Notes: generated from the letters alone by a model not told the origin. A stretch of DNA of 11,131 bases from Alphaproteobacteria bacterium (GCA_019237175.1 JAFAHP010000490.1:1-11131); one strand, 5' to 3'. Positions 1-6,246 are shown, numbered from the stretch's first letter. Made by a program: numbers and translations.

Positions 1-593
1 TCAAAGGCTTTGCGGTCGCGCCAGCCCTGGACCAGGGTGAAATGGTTCGGATGGCCGTCAACCTGCAGCACATCGAACAAGAGGTTCCCGGGCATTTTGC
101 GGTTGGCTTCGGCGAGTGCCGTAACGAGTGCCGCGGCCTGGTCCTTGCCGGCCGGAAACACGTCGACATGGGTGATTACCCAGACCGCGTCGCGCCCGCC
201 TTGCGCGCTCGGGGGCGCCATCGAAAAGCCCTTGTGCTCGCGTATCTCCAGCGGCCCGACCAGCAATGGCTGCACCTTGGCGCGAAACGCCACGATTGTA
301 GCCGCGGTGCGATGCGCCTCGCGCGCGGCCTTGTCGCGCCAGCCATCGAAGATCGCGAAGCGGGAGGGCCGGCCGATCTCCTGAAACGGGTCGTAGGTGA
401 GATTGCCGGGTTCCTTGCGACTAGCGGCAACGAGTTGGCGCACATCGGCCGCGACCTTGGCGGCATCGGGAGCGGCCGCCTCGAAATAGGCGACGAGATA
501 TACCGCTCCGCCGCCCTCCGTGGCATTCACAGATCCACCAGGTGCGAGCGCCATCGTCAACATCCCCAATAAAGAGAGCAAAGTTGCCCGCAT
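1..593 (-). CDS. Exported tandem ABM-domain (putative quinol monooxygenase-like) protein, C-terminus cut by window edge
   Basis: The frame is open from an ATG at 591-593 to the window edge, giving 197 visible residues and no stop codon. Residues 1-24 look like a cleavable signal peptide (MRATLLSLLGMLTMALAPGG), so the product is probably periplasmic. Two antibiotic-biosynthesis-monooxygenase (ABM) type ferredoxin-like domains follow, roughly residues 30-118 and 137-197+. They are recognisable as repeats: PGNLTYD...FAIFDGWRDKAA in the first and PGNLLFD...FTLVQGWRDRKA in the second. ABM proteins usually dimerise from single-domain chains, so a tandem fusion would form the dimer within one chain. 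Family members include cofactor-free quinol monooxygenases and many proteins of unknown role. It is the last visible gene of the minus-strand operon, 28 nt after the amidohydrolase, with a GGGGAA-like ribosome binding site. Its substrate is unknown. A link to the aromatic pathway rests on context only. Confidence 0.75.
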   Translation of the reverse strand, partial: MRATLLSLLGMLTMALAPGGSVNATEGGGAVYLVAYFEAAAPDAAKVAADVRQLVAASRKEPGNLTYDPFQEIGRPSRFAIFDGWRDKAAREAHRTAATIVAFRAKVQPLLVGPLEIREHKGFSMAPPSAQGGRDAVWVITHVDVFPAGKDQAAALVTALAEANRKMPGNLLFDVLQVDGHPNHFTLVQGWRDRKAF

Positions 594-621
594 TTCCCCA
601 GCCTTTCGCCCTGCTCCGCGG

Positions 622-1803
622 TTACGCCCCTTGATCGAGCTTGAAAAATTCGACGCAGTTTTGGGCCCAGATCCGGCGTTTGTCGGCTTCGGGAATGTCG
701 GCGTAGATCTTGTCGATGATCGGGCGCGTGTTCGGGAACTCGTTCTCGATATGCGGGAAGTCGGTGGCGAACATGATCCGGTTGACCCCGACATGCTGGC
801 GCTCTTCGATCGCCACGCGCTCGTACTGCACGCTGAAATAGACGTGTTCGCGGACGTAATGGCTCGGTAGTTCCTTTAACGGTTTGAAGCCGAGGTATTC
901 CTGCGCCCAGCCGATATGGCGCTGATACCAGAGATCGGCGTGTTCGAGCCAAAACGGCACCCAGCCGAGCCGCGTCTCGGCAAAAAAGATCTTAAGCCGG
1001 GGAAACCGCTCGAACACGCCCGCCAGCACGAGCTGTGCGACGCTGACCGAGGGCGCCAGACCGAAATTGCAGATCCATTCGAGGAACGGGCGGCGCAGCC
1101 GCTGCATCAGAACCGGATCCTCCTTCGGATACTTGAAGGTAGGCTGGCTTGCCCTGCTACCGGTGCGGTTGAACGCGACATGACAGGTGACCGGCATATC
1201 CAAATCGATTGCCGCGGCCCAGAATTTGTCATCCTCGGGGGTTGGGTAGCCTTGGCCATTCGGCAAAGCGCCGAGCTGGACGCCTTTTAGCCCGAGCTTT
1301 TTGCAGTGCTGCATCTCGGCGATCGCGTCGTCGACAGTAGTGATCGGCATGACCCCGAGGCCGATCAGGCGATCGGGTGCCGCGGCGCAGTATTCCGCGG
1401 CGAGCCAGTCGTTGTAGCCGCGAATGACCGCCTTATAGACCTCGTCATGGCTTATGTTCCGCCAGAAGACCGGCCCTGCGACCATCGCCGGAAACAACAC
1501 TTCGGCATCGAGGCCGTCGATGTCCTGCTCCTTGAGGCGCTGCTCGGGGGAGCCGGTGCCGGCGGCGTCGGCGACCTTAAGGCCGAAGGGTTGCCAGGTT
1601 CCTTCGGCGCGGCCGGCGCGCAGATCGAGAAAATTCGCCTCGAGCAATGGCTGGCCTTCGATCATTTGGGCGTCGCCGCCATCCGGCAAATGCACGGTGC
1701 GCGGCGCACGGTCGCGATATTTTTCGGGGACGCGATGCACCCACCGCTCCGGCGGCACTTCGAGATGCCCGTCGCTCGATATCAGATCGTATTTGCGCGC
1801 CAT
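622..1803 (-). CDS. Amidohydrolase family protein (ACMSD/LigJ-type metal-dependent TIM barrel)
   Basis: The predicted protein has 393 residues, normal for an amidohydrolase-2 (PF04909) TIM barrel. Visible motifs are the N-terminal metal site in ISSDGHLE (D11, H13, E15), a histidine at the end of a barrel strand in TCHVAF (H208), the signature AETRLGWVPFWLEH (about 275-288), and the C-terminal FATDFPH (D348, H351). This superfamily includes 2-amino-3-carboxymuconate semialdehyde decarboxylase, 4-oxalomesaconate hydratase LigJ and LigI. All of these act downstream of aromatic ring cleavage, which fits the extradiol dioxygenase-like gene at the head of the same operon. The ATG at 1801-1803 is chosen because a GGAG sits about 6 nt upstream and the conserved barrel begins at once. 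Upstream in-frame ATGs would add low-complexity sequence without homology features. The reaction could be decarboxylation, hydrolysis or hydration, and the sequence alone does not decide. Confidence 0.88.
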   Translation of the reverse strand: MARKYDLISSDGHLEVPPERWVHRVPEKYRDRAPRTVHLPDGGDAQMIEGQPLLEANFLDLRAGRAEGTWQPFGLKVADAAGTGSPEQRLKEQDIDGLDAEVLFPAMVAGPVFWRNISHDEVYKAVIRGYNDWLAAEYCAAAPDRLIGLGVMPITTVDDAIAEMQHCKKLGLKGVQLGALPNGQGYPTPEDDKFWAAAIDLDMPVTCHVAFNRTGSRASQPTFKYPKEDPVLMQRLRRPFLEWICNFGLAPSVSVAQLVLAGVFERFPRLKIFFAETRLGWVPFWLEHADLWYQRHIGWAQEYLGFKPLKELPSHYVREHVYFSVQYERVAIEERQHVGVNRIMFATDFPHIENEFPNTRPIIDKIYADIPEADKRRIWAQNCVEFFKLDQGA

Positions 1804-1852
1804 ATCCGTCTCCGTCTCGCAGGGCCGGCGCATCCACCGGCCGCCGTCTTCC

Positions 1853-2050
1853 CTATGCCGCCGCGTATTCCACCAGAGCGCCGGGTGCCGGGCAATAGTC
1901 GAGGCATTCGCCACACCCGGTACATTTCTCCGGCTGGATCTCGTACAGATGGCGCGGTTCGAGCAGGGTAGGGCGGACCGCCGACTCCGGACAAACCTCG
2001 CGGCACAGCCCACAGGAATTGCAGATCGCGTAGTCGATCCGCAGCTTCAT
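1853..2050 (-). CDS. Two-cluster [4Fe-4S] ferredoxin (second ferredoxin of the operon)
   Basis: This 65-residue protein consists almost wholly of a bacterial-type ferredoxin fold. It has two complete cluster motifs: C10-x2-C13-x2-C16-x3-C20-P and C43-x2-C46-x2-C49-x3-C53-P. Eight cysteines predict two [4Fe-4S] clusters and a cytoplasmic single-electron carrier. Its start is 13 nt after the stop of the ferritin-like gene at 2064-2846, suggesting it delivers electrons to that protein. The ATG at 2048-2050 is preceded by GAGGGG, which lies in one arm of the palindromic repeat between the two genes. A longer in-frame reading upstream is rejected because it runs through the repeat and out of frame over the neighbouring gene. 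The fold and cluster assignment are secure. The redox partner is inferred from adjacency. Confidence 0.9.
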   Translation of the reverse strand: MKLRIDYAICNSCGLCREVCPESAVRPTLLEPRHLYEIQPEKCTGCGECLDYCPAPGALVEYAAA

Positions 2051-2051
2051 C

Positions 2052-2066
2052 GCGAGTTGCCCCTCA
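2052..2066 (-). promoter_or_regulatory. Repeat-derived stop codon and ribosome binding site
   Basis: On the minus strand the repeat arm reads GGGTGAGGGG. Its TGA (2064-2066) ends the upstream ferritin-like gene. The overlapping GAGGGG (2060-2065) lies about 9 nt before the ATG of the downstream ferredoxin and is the only Shine-Dalgarno-like sequence there. One arm of the repeat therefore serves both as terminator of translation and as initiation signal, which suggests translational coupling. Confidence 0.55.
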
Positions 2067-2130
2067 CCCGCCCTCGGCTCCGCCTCGGACTCCCTTTCCC
2101 CGCGCGCGGGGAGAGGGTTGGGGTGAGGGG
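2060..2130. repeat. GC-rich palindromic (REP-like) intergenic repeat
   Basis: This is an imperfect palindrome. The outer arms are CCCCTCACCC (2060-2069) and GGGTGAGGGG (2121-2130). An inner stem pairs CCCTTTCCCC (2092-2101) with GGGGAGAGGG (2108-2117), with one G-T pair, around GCGCGC. CCTCGG occurs twice in the spacer (2072-2077, 2083-2088). The 'GGGAGAGGGTTGGGGTGAGGG' arrangement, and the SPQPSP / PNPLPARG peptides it encodes, recall repeats scattered through many proteobacterial genomes. Here it lies between and within two operon genes. There is no T-run after the hairpin on either side, so it is not a standard terminator. In the mRNA it could act as a stable hairpin that affects decay or the relative expression of the flanking genes. 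Confidence 0.8.
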
Positions 2131-2846
2131 CTGATGCCGCCGATCTGGTGCAGCAGGTAGCCCAACGCTTCTTCGACCGGCCGCTGGGTCTCCGGCGAGG
2201 TGCACAAAAAATCGATCTGGAATTTGCCTTCCATAAAGTGCATGAGCTCCTCGTCACGTTGTGAGAGATGCTCGTGGCGCACCAGCGGGTCGGCAACACG
2301 GTCAAGATAAGCCATAATGCCGATGCAGGCGTTAGCTTCCTGATAATAATTCTGTGCCGCGCGGGCCAAAGGATGGATGTGCGGAAACATCATCGACATC
2401 CCGAAATAAGCCGGCAATGGCTGCGCATTGGCCTGCGCCAGGTGCATCAGTTCAGGTTCGCTTTTGATCCAGCCTTTGCCTAGAAGGACGTCGGCGTGCA
2501 ATTTCGAATGCTTGCATTCGTCCCAAATCTGGCGGGCACGCATCCGCTGCAAGTCGATATAGCGCTCTTGGTCGGCAATATCGACCGACAGCAGCTGCCC
2601 TGACATCTGCTTGATCGACATGTGCACGCCTTCGGCCGCATAACCACGCAATGCACGGTGCTTTTTCCATTCCTCGTCGTCGTTGGCGAGCTCCTCGTCG
2701 ATCTCAGCCAGTGTGCGGTTCAACGAGATTTCCCAGCCTTTAAGGCAGTGCTCGCGGGTCAGACGCAGCCGGAACTCGGCGCCGAGCGCCCCCGGCATCG
2801 TCGGCCACACCCATTTCTCGCAGAATTCTTCGAGGATCGGATGCAT
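2064..2846 (-). CDS. Ferritin-like putative diiron oxygenase component (second diiron protein)
   Basis: This 260-residue, mostly helical protein carries the metal-ligand pattern of a four-helix-bundle diiron carboxylate protein. The candidates are E72 (in an EGVH), E110-x2-H113 (DECKH), E170 (YYQEANA) and E200-x2-H203 (EELMH). That gives four glutamates and two histidines in the expected order. Soluble diiron proteins of this kind activate O2 for hydroxylation, epoxidation or N-oxidation, or simply store or oxidise iron. A ferredoxin gene directly follows, which supports a reductant-driven oxygenase. The last ~22 residues, beginning SPSPQPSPRARG, are encoded by a palindromic repeat, so the ancestral C-terminus probably lay near residue 238. 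The ATG at 2844-2846 has AAGGA about 8 nt upstream. I cannot name the exact family. It is not a bacterioferritin or rubrerythrin by length or by a rubredoxin domain. Confidence 0.75.
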   Translation of the reverse strand: MHPILEEFCEKWVWPTMPGALGAEFRLRLTREHCLKGWEISLNRTLAEIDEELANDDEEWKKHRALRGYAAEGVHMSIKQMSGQLLSVDIADQERYIDLQRMRARQIWDECKHSKLHADVLLGKGWIKSEPELMHLAQANAQPLPAYFGMSMMFPHIHPLARAAQNYYQEANACIGIMAYLDRVADPLVRHEHLSQRDEELMHFMEGKFQIDFLCTSPETQRPVEEALGYLLHQIGGISPSPQPSPRARGKGVRGGAEGG

Positions 2847-2900
2847 GTTTCGAGTTCCTTGCTAAACGAGCCACTCTCATCGCTGTTCCGGCGTGCATCG

Positions 2901-3152
2901 TCAGCTCCGCCACACCTCGGGCGGCGGTGGGACCAGCGAGCGGCCGGTCTCAGCTTCGACGATCGAGCCGTCCGCCGGGCAATACATCAGGCACGCGGTG
3001 CAGCCGGGATAGGTGCATTTCGCAACATCGATCTCGATGCGGTGTAACGGTTCGAGCGCGACATAAACCGCGTTCAGGTTGATTTCGCGACAGACGATGT
3101 AGCACATCCGGCATTCTGTACAGCGCTCGTGGTCGATCTTGAGGCTCGCCAT
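2901..3152 (-). CDS. Two-cluster [4Fe-4S] ferredoxin with atypical second motif (first ferredoxin of the operon)
   Basis: This 83-residue ferredoxin has a first cluster motif C11-x2-C14-x2-C17-x3-C21, followed by Arg rather than the usual Pro. The second motif, C46-x4-C51-x2-C54-x3-C58-P, has two extra residues (CTYPGC) between its first two cysteines. All eight ligands for two [4Fe-4S] clusters are present. A charged and proline-rich C-terminal tail (about residues 68-83) extends past the fold. The ATG at 3150-3152 has AAGGA about 7 nt upstream and lies 10 nt after the stop of the preceding diiron-like gene. That gene is its likely electron acceptor. In-frame sequence further upstream overlaps the neighbour and is rejected. 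The fold is certain. The partner assignment is inference from position. Confidence 0.88.
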   Translation of the reverse strand: MASLKIDHERCTECRMCYIVCREINLNAVYVALEPLHRIEIDVAKCTYPGCTACLMYCPADGSIVEAETGRSLVPPPPEVWRS

Positions 3153-3162
3153 GCCGGATCCT

Positions 3163-3900
3163 TCAGTCGGTGACTTGGACCCGCGGCATCGGCGGCGGTG
3201 CCGTGCTGCGGTCGAGCACAAAATCGCTAAGCTCGTGCAAGAAACGGCCGTAGTCTCGTCGCGCCACCGCGCACGCCCAGCGGCATAGCTCAGCGTCAAC
3301 CGGCCGGCCGATGAATTCCTCGACGATACGGCGCCCCATGTTGATGTGGCTTCGGTTTTCGACCGCCTGACTGGCGAAGACCGCCCTCAATTCGGTGTCG
3401 GATGTCGCTACAGACAATTCTTCCATCCAGCCGAATTCGACGACCTTCGGACCGAGATTGAGGGCGGCGATGCGGATCGGGTGCGGGTACGTGGCAAGGT
3501 TGCGGAGCGAAAAGACGTAATAAGCCAGCGCTGAGTCGACCGCGAACCGGCCGTAGGGCGCTTCGAATGCTTGTTTCTGCGTAGCGACGGCGCCGCGCCG
3601 TAACAGCGCATCGAGATACATCATCTCGTGCGTCGACTCGTCGACAATCTGCTTCGAAAACAGGTATTTGACCGAGGGCGGGAAGTCGTTGATTTCGAGC
3701 CCTTGGCCCCAGCCGCCATAGATATAGTAAAACATGCGCTCGAGCGTCCACAGCCGGCCCATCAGGCGAACGACCGCCGGCTCGTCGAGCGTGCCGTGAC
3801 GGGCGGCGGCTACAACCGCGGAGAAAGGCGTGGCGCTTGCCTCCTCTCGGCTCGCGCCGATCAGTTCCTGCGCCAGCGCCTTGCCCGGCAGCTCGGCCAT
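3163..3900 (-). CDS. Ferritin-like putative diiron oxygenase component (first diiron protein)
   Basis: This 245-residue helical protein looks like a distant ferritin-like relative of the one at 2064-2846. Candidate iron ligands are E54 (WTLERMF), E88-x2-H91 (DESTHEM), E155 (VVEFGW) and E181 with H185 (ENRSH). The last pair is spaced E-x3-H instead of the canonical E-x2-H, so the second iron site may be altered or this chain may be catalytically weakened. The length is close to PaaC-type subunits of phenylacetyl-CoA epoxidase, where a catalytic and a non-catalytic diiron-like subunit form a complex. A similar pairing here is possible but unproven. The ATG at 3898-3900 is 18 nt after the dioxygenase stop with only a weak AGG-type ribosome binding site, suggesting coupling. 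Its own ferredoxin follows 10 nt later. Confidence 0.68.
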   Translation of the reverse strand: MAELPGKALAQELIGASREEASATPFSAVVAAARHGTLDEPAVVRLMGRLWTLERMFYYIYGGWGQGLEINDFPPSVKYLFSKQIVDESTHEMMYLDALLRRGAVATQKQAFEAPYGRFAVDSALAYYVFSLRNLATYPHPIRIAALNLGPKVVEFGWMEELSVATSDTELRAVFASQAVENRSHINMGRRIVEEFIGRPVDAELCRWACAVARRDYGRFLHELSDFVLDRSTAPPPMPRVQVTD

Positions 3901-3918
3901 CTGCCGCGGCCTAACGGC

Positions 3919-4968
3919 TCACGGCTCATATACGGCGAAGCATTTGCTCGAATTGAAGATCCAGGTCTCGACAAATGCGGTCTCTGTCGGCCGTCGCCCG
4001 AGGGCGTCCATCGCCCCCATCAGGCACACCCAATTGAGGCATTCCTGCTGTCCGCTGTCCTCGATGGCACTCAGCGGCCGCTCGCGCCACGTCTTGTAAT
4101 CGGATTTCTGCAGTGCGTCGTAGAGCGCGCGGTCGGCCTCGACATCCGGGTACAACAGCCAGTTTTTGCGGGTCAAAAACGCATGCGACCAGCTCGACGA
4201 GGCGATCAGCGCCACGCGATACGGGCTCTCGGCGGCGATGCGGGCGCAGGCCGCACCGAGATCAAAGCAGCGCCACGGCATCGGCGAGGGCGGATCGAGA
4301 TCGCCCTCGGCTGGCAACTCGCTCAGCGAGCGGACGCCCGCTTCCTGCGCGATCACGCGCCGGCCATAGCAATTCACCTGGAACGGCAGCACCGGATATG
4401 GGAAGCCCTTCCGGTCATAATCCATAAACAGCAACGTGTTCAAAAATGCGTGGCCAAGCTGGTGATGCAATGGCTCGTAAGCATAGGAGACGTCGAACCC
4501 GGACTCGATCATCTTCGTGGCAAGGTATTTGCCGGCCTCGCGATGGCCCTTGTATTCGAAGACCTTGTCGTGGGGCTCGTTCCACGCGTTCGGCGCGCGG
4601 TGGTATTGCCACGGTTTAGCCGTCAGCCGCTCATAAGCGAGCAGACAGAAGGGCGGGATCACATCTTCGCGAAAGTTTTCGTACTGGTCGTCGCCCCAGA
4701 TGACGACGAGGTCGGGTTTGAACTCGTCAAGCACCCGGCGCGCATTGTGAAACCCCGATATCAGCGCCTCGCGGTGGCGGCGCGCAGCCGAGCGCCCCCG
4801 ATCGGAACCGTATTCTTCGCGCATCGCCGCCGGCCAGCCATCGGGACTGCGATATTGCTCGGGCAAGGCCGGGTCGTCGAGAACCCGCTGCAAAATGCGC
4901 CCCATACTTTCGTCGGTGCCTGAAAGCGGCGGGAAATGGGTGACGCCAAGACCCAGTACCTCTGCCAT
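3919..4968 (-). CDS. LigB-family (class III) extradiol ring-cleavage dioxygenase-like protein
   Basis: The 349-residue protein fits the catalytic subunit fold of LigB-type extradiol dioxygenases (PF02900), which use non-haem Fe(II) to open catechol-like rings. Matching LigB landmarks are H11 in GVTHFPP (first iron histidine), H262 in SSSWSHAF (acid-base histidine) and E309 in QQECLNW (iron glutamate). HHQLGHAF (168-175) supplies further histidines. The second iron histidine of LigB, in a conserved Asp-His pair, appears here as D94-Q95 in WGDDQYENF, so the metal site may be rearranged. It is the first gene of the minus-strand operon. The ATG at 4966-4968 has a strong GGAGGAAG 5 nt or so upstream. 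A protocatechuate-, gallate- or aminophenol-like substrate is plausible, but none can be chosen from sequence. Confidence 0.85.
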   Translation of the reverse strand: MAEVLGLGVTHFPPLSGTDESMGRILQRVLDDPALPEQYRSPDGWPAAMREEYGSDRGRSAARRHREALISGFHNARRVLDEFKPDLVVIWGDDQYENFREDVIPPFCLLAYERLTAKPWQYHRAPNAWNEPHDKVFEYKGHREAGKYLATKMIESGFDVSYAYEPLHHQLGHAFLNTLLFMDYDRKGFPYPVLPFQVNCYGRRVIAQEAGVRSLSELPAEGDLDPPSPMPWRCFDLGAACARIAAESPYRVALIASSSWSHAFLTRKNWLLYPDVEADRALYDALQKSDYKTWRERPLSAIEDSGQQECLNWVCLMGAMDALGRRPTETAFVETWIFNSSKCFAVYEP

Positions 4969-4970
4969 CT

Positions 4971-4978
4971 CTTCCTCC
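4971..4978 (-). promoter_or_regulatory. Strong Shine-Dalgarno of the dioxygenase-like gene
   Basis: On the minus strand GGAGGAAG precedes the ATG at 4966-4968. It is the best ribosome binding site in the operon and fixes the start of the first gene. Confidence 0.7.
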
Positions 4979-4991
4979 CAAAAAGCATTCG

Positions 4992-5034
4992 ATCATATGG
5001 CGGTTGCGTTACGAGCGCAGCACAATCTTGTCAA
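4992..5034 (-). promoter_or_regulatory. Candidate promoter elements for the minus-strand operon
   Basis: The minus strand contains a perfect TTGACA (5034-5029) and a TATGAT (4997-4992) upstream of the dioxygenase-like gene. They are 31 nt apart, too far to form one sigma-70 promoter. Each could pair with a poorer partner: 17 nt after TTGACA lies only TAACGC. The TTGACA lies in a short dyad, CTTG-T-CAAG (5027-5035), overlapped by CAAGCTTG (5032-5039), which could bind a regulator. The whole divergent region 4969-5202 has no gene I can support and should also contain the promoter of the plus-strand block, for which I see no clear consensus match. Confidence 0.25.
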
Positions 5035-5202
5035 GCTTGGCGCCGCGATCGGATCTCGCGCGATTCGCCGCTGGCGTAAACGCATTGTTATGCCGGTTAC
5101 GCGCCGTTGCCGCAGCATTCCCATGGATCTCGCCCTTGCGTTGCACCAACGCGCATGGTTATGGCAAGAAATGGCGGAAGATTTGCTTCAGAGGGCTCTT
5201 CG

Positions 5203-6225
5203 ATGACACCTCGTCGCCACAGCCGCCGGGTGTTGTTTTCGGTGCCGCTGCTCGCGGTGCCGGCAGCACTCGCCGGCATCCCGGCAGGGTCGGCAATCGG
5301 CGCGGAGGGTGATTTCTACTCTTTTCTTTACGTGATCGGGCGCGAAGCCACAGCCCAAGGTATCCGCACCTCGACGGTCGATTTGGCGCTGCGCTATGCA
5401 CAATATCTGCCGCACGTTATCGAACTAGATCGCCATCAGCCCGAGCAAGTATTGACTTTCATGCAATATTTGCAAAAGACGGTGAGCCCGCAGCGCATCG
5501 AAAACGCCCGTCGTGAGTTATTTGACAACTGGGGGCTGCTCGAGGCAGTGCACCGGCGATATGGCGTCGATCCACGGTTTATCGTTGCCCTGTGGGGGAT
5601 GGAAAGCGATTTCGGCAAGATCACTGGGAACTACCTCGTCGTTGCATCGCTCGCTACCCTCGGCTTTGACGGGCGCCGTGGCCCTTATTTTCGCAGCGAG
5701 CTGATTTCGGCTCTTCGCATCATCGACCAGGGCAATATTGGACCCGGCAATATGAATGGCTCCTGGGCTGGAGCAATGGGCCAGTGTCAATTTATGCCGT
5801 CGACTTTCCTGCGCTACGCCATCGATTATGACGGCGACGGGCGGCGCGACATTTGGTACGACCGCGCCGACGTGCTCGCCTCGATCGCCAATTTTCTTGC
5901 TCACCTCGGCTGGCGCGACGGCGAGAGCTGGGGCCGGCGAGTACTACTGCCGCCCGGTTTTGATACCCGGTGGTCCGGGCTCGAATTGCGGCGGCCGACC
6001 GGCGAATGGAGCCGGATGGGGGTGCGCAGCGTCGATGCGCGACCGCTGGCGGTCCGCGAGATCGAGGCGTCGCTGGTTACGCCGGACGGCGCCGGCGGCC
6101 CCGCGCTGCTGGTCTACGATAATTTTCGCACGATCATGCGCTGGAATAAGTCGACCTATTTTGCCGGTGCCGTCGGCTATTTGGCCGACGCGATGGTTGG
6201 CCCGGAGCGGAGCAGGAACGGCTGA
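5203..6225 (+). CDS. MltB-type lytic murein transglycosylase (SLT_2 family)
   Basis: The 340-residue protein cleaves the MurNAc-GlcNAc bond of peptidoglycan, making 1,6-anhydro ends, in the periplasm. The ATG at 5203 follows GAGGG and gives a signal peptide (residues 1-34, basic start, hydrophobic LFSVPLLAVPAALAG, likely cut after SAIGA). An earlier in-frame ATG at 5107 would add about 32 residues before the signal and is rejected. The catalytic glutamate is E134 in WGMESDFG. The downstream GSWAGAMGQCQFMPSTF (186-202) and DYDGDGRRDIW (208-218) are hallmark MltB/SLT_2 motifs. No peptidoglycan-binding domain follows and there is no lipobox, so it is probably soluble in the periplasm. It lies 21 nt before rlpA, so two glycan-cleaving enzymes are likely co-transcribed. 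Confidence 0.93.
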   Translation: MTPRRHSRRVLFSVPLLAVPAALAGIPAGSAIGAEGDFYSFLYVIGREATAQGIRTSTVDLALRYAQYLPHVIELDRHQPEQVLTFMQYLQKTVSPQRIENARRELFDNWGLLEAVHRRYGVDPRFIVALWGMESDFGKITGNYLVVASLATLGFDGRRGPYFRSELISALRIIDQGNIGPGNMNGSWAGAMGQCQFMPSTFLRYAIDYDGDGRRDIWYDRADVLASIANFLAHLGWRDGESWGRRVLLPPGFDTRWSGLELRRPTGEWSRMGVRSVDARPLAVREIEASLVTPDGAGGPALLVYDNFRTIMRWNKSTYFAGAVGYLADAMVGPERSRNG

Positions 6226-6246
6226 GCGGCAGGCGGCGGGGCGGGG

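Noticed and set aside
1..3. Minus-strand TGA at the window edge as the stop of the ABM gene
   Set aside because: The ABM reading frame uses codons at positions 3-5, 6-8 and so on. The TGA at 1-3 is in another frame, so the gene runs off the window.
2060..2130. Palindrome as a rho-independent terminator
   Set aside because: No T-run follows the stem on either strand, and coding sequence continues through it in the operon direction.
1306..2134. Plus-strand open frames over the amidohydrolase and ferredoxin
   Set aside because: The opposite strand carries clear amidohydrolase and eight-cysteine ferredoxin motifs. The plus frames have no family features and one ends in repeat-encoded peptide.
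1853..2305. Longer 150-codon version of the second ferredoxin
   Set aside because: The extra N-terminal part is an out-of-frame reading of the diiron gene and the repeat. The ATG at 2050 has the ribosome binding site and begins the ferredoxin fold.
2901..3299. Longer 132-codon version of the first ferredoxin
   Set aside because: The extension overlaps the end of the preceding diiron gene without any domain, and the ATG at 3152 has a good AAGGA.
3628..4923. Long open frame (431 codons) on the plus strand
   Set aside because: It lies antisense to the LigB-type gene and the start of the first diiron gene. It is Arg/Pro/His-rich with no recognisable domain, typical of a GC-rich shadow frame.
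5107..5202. Upstream ATG start for the MltB-type gene
   Set aside because: It adds about 32 residues before the signal peptide. The ATG at 5203 follows GAGGG and begins a proper leader.
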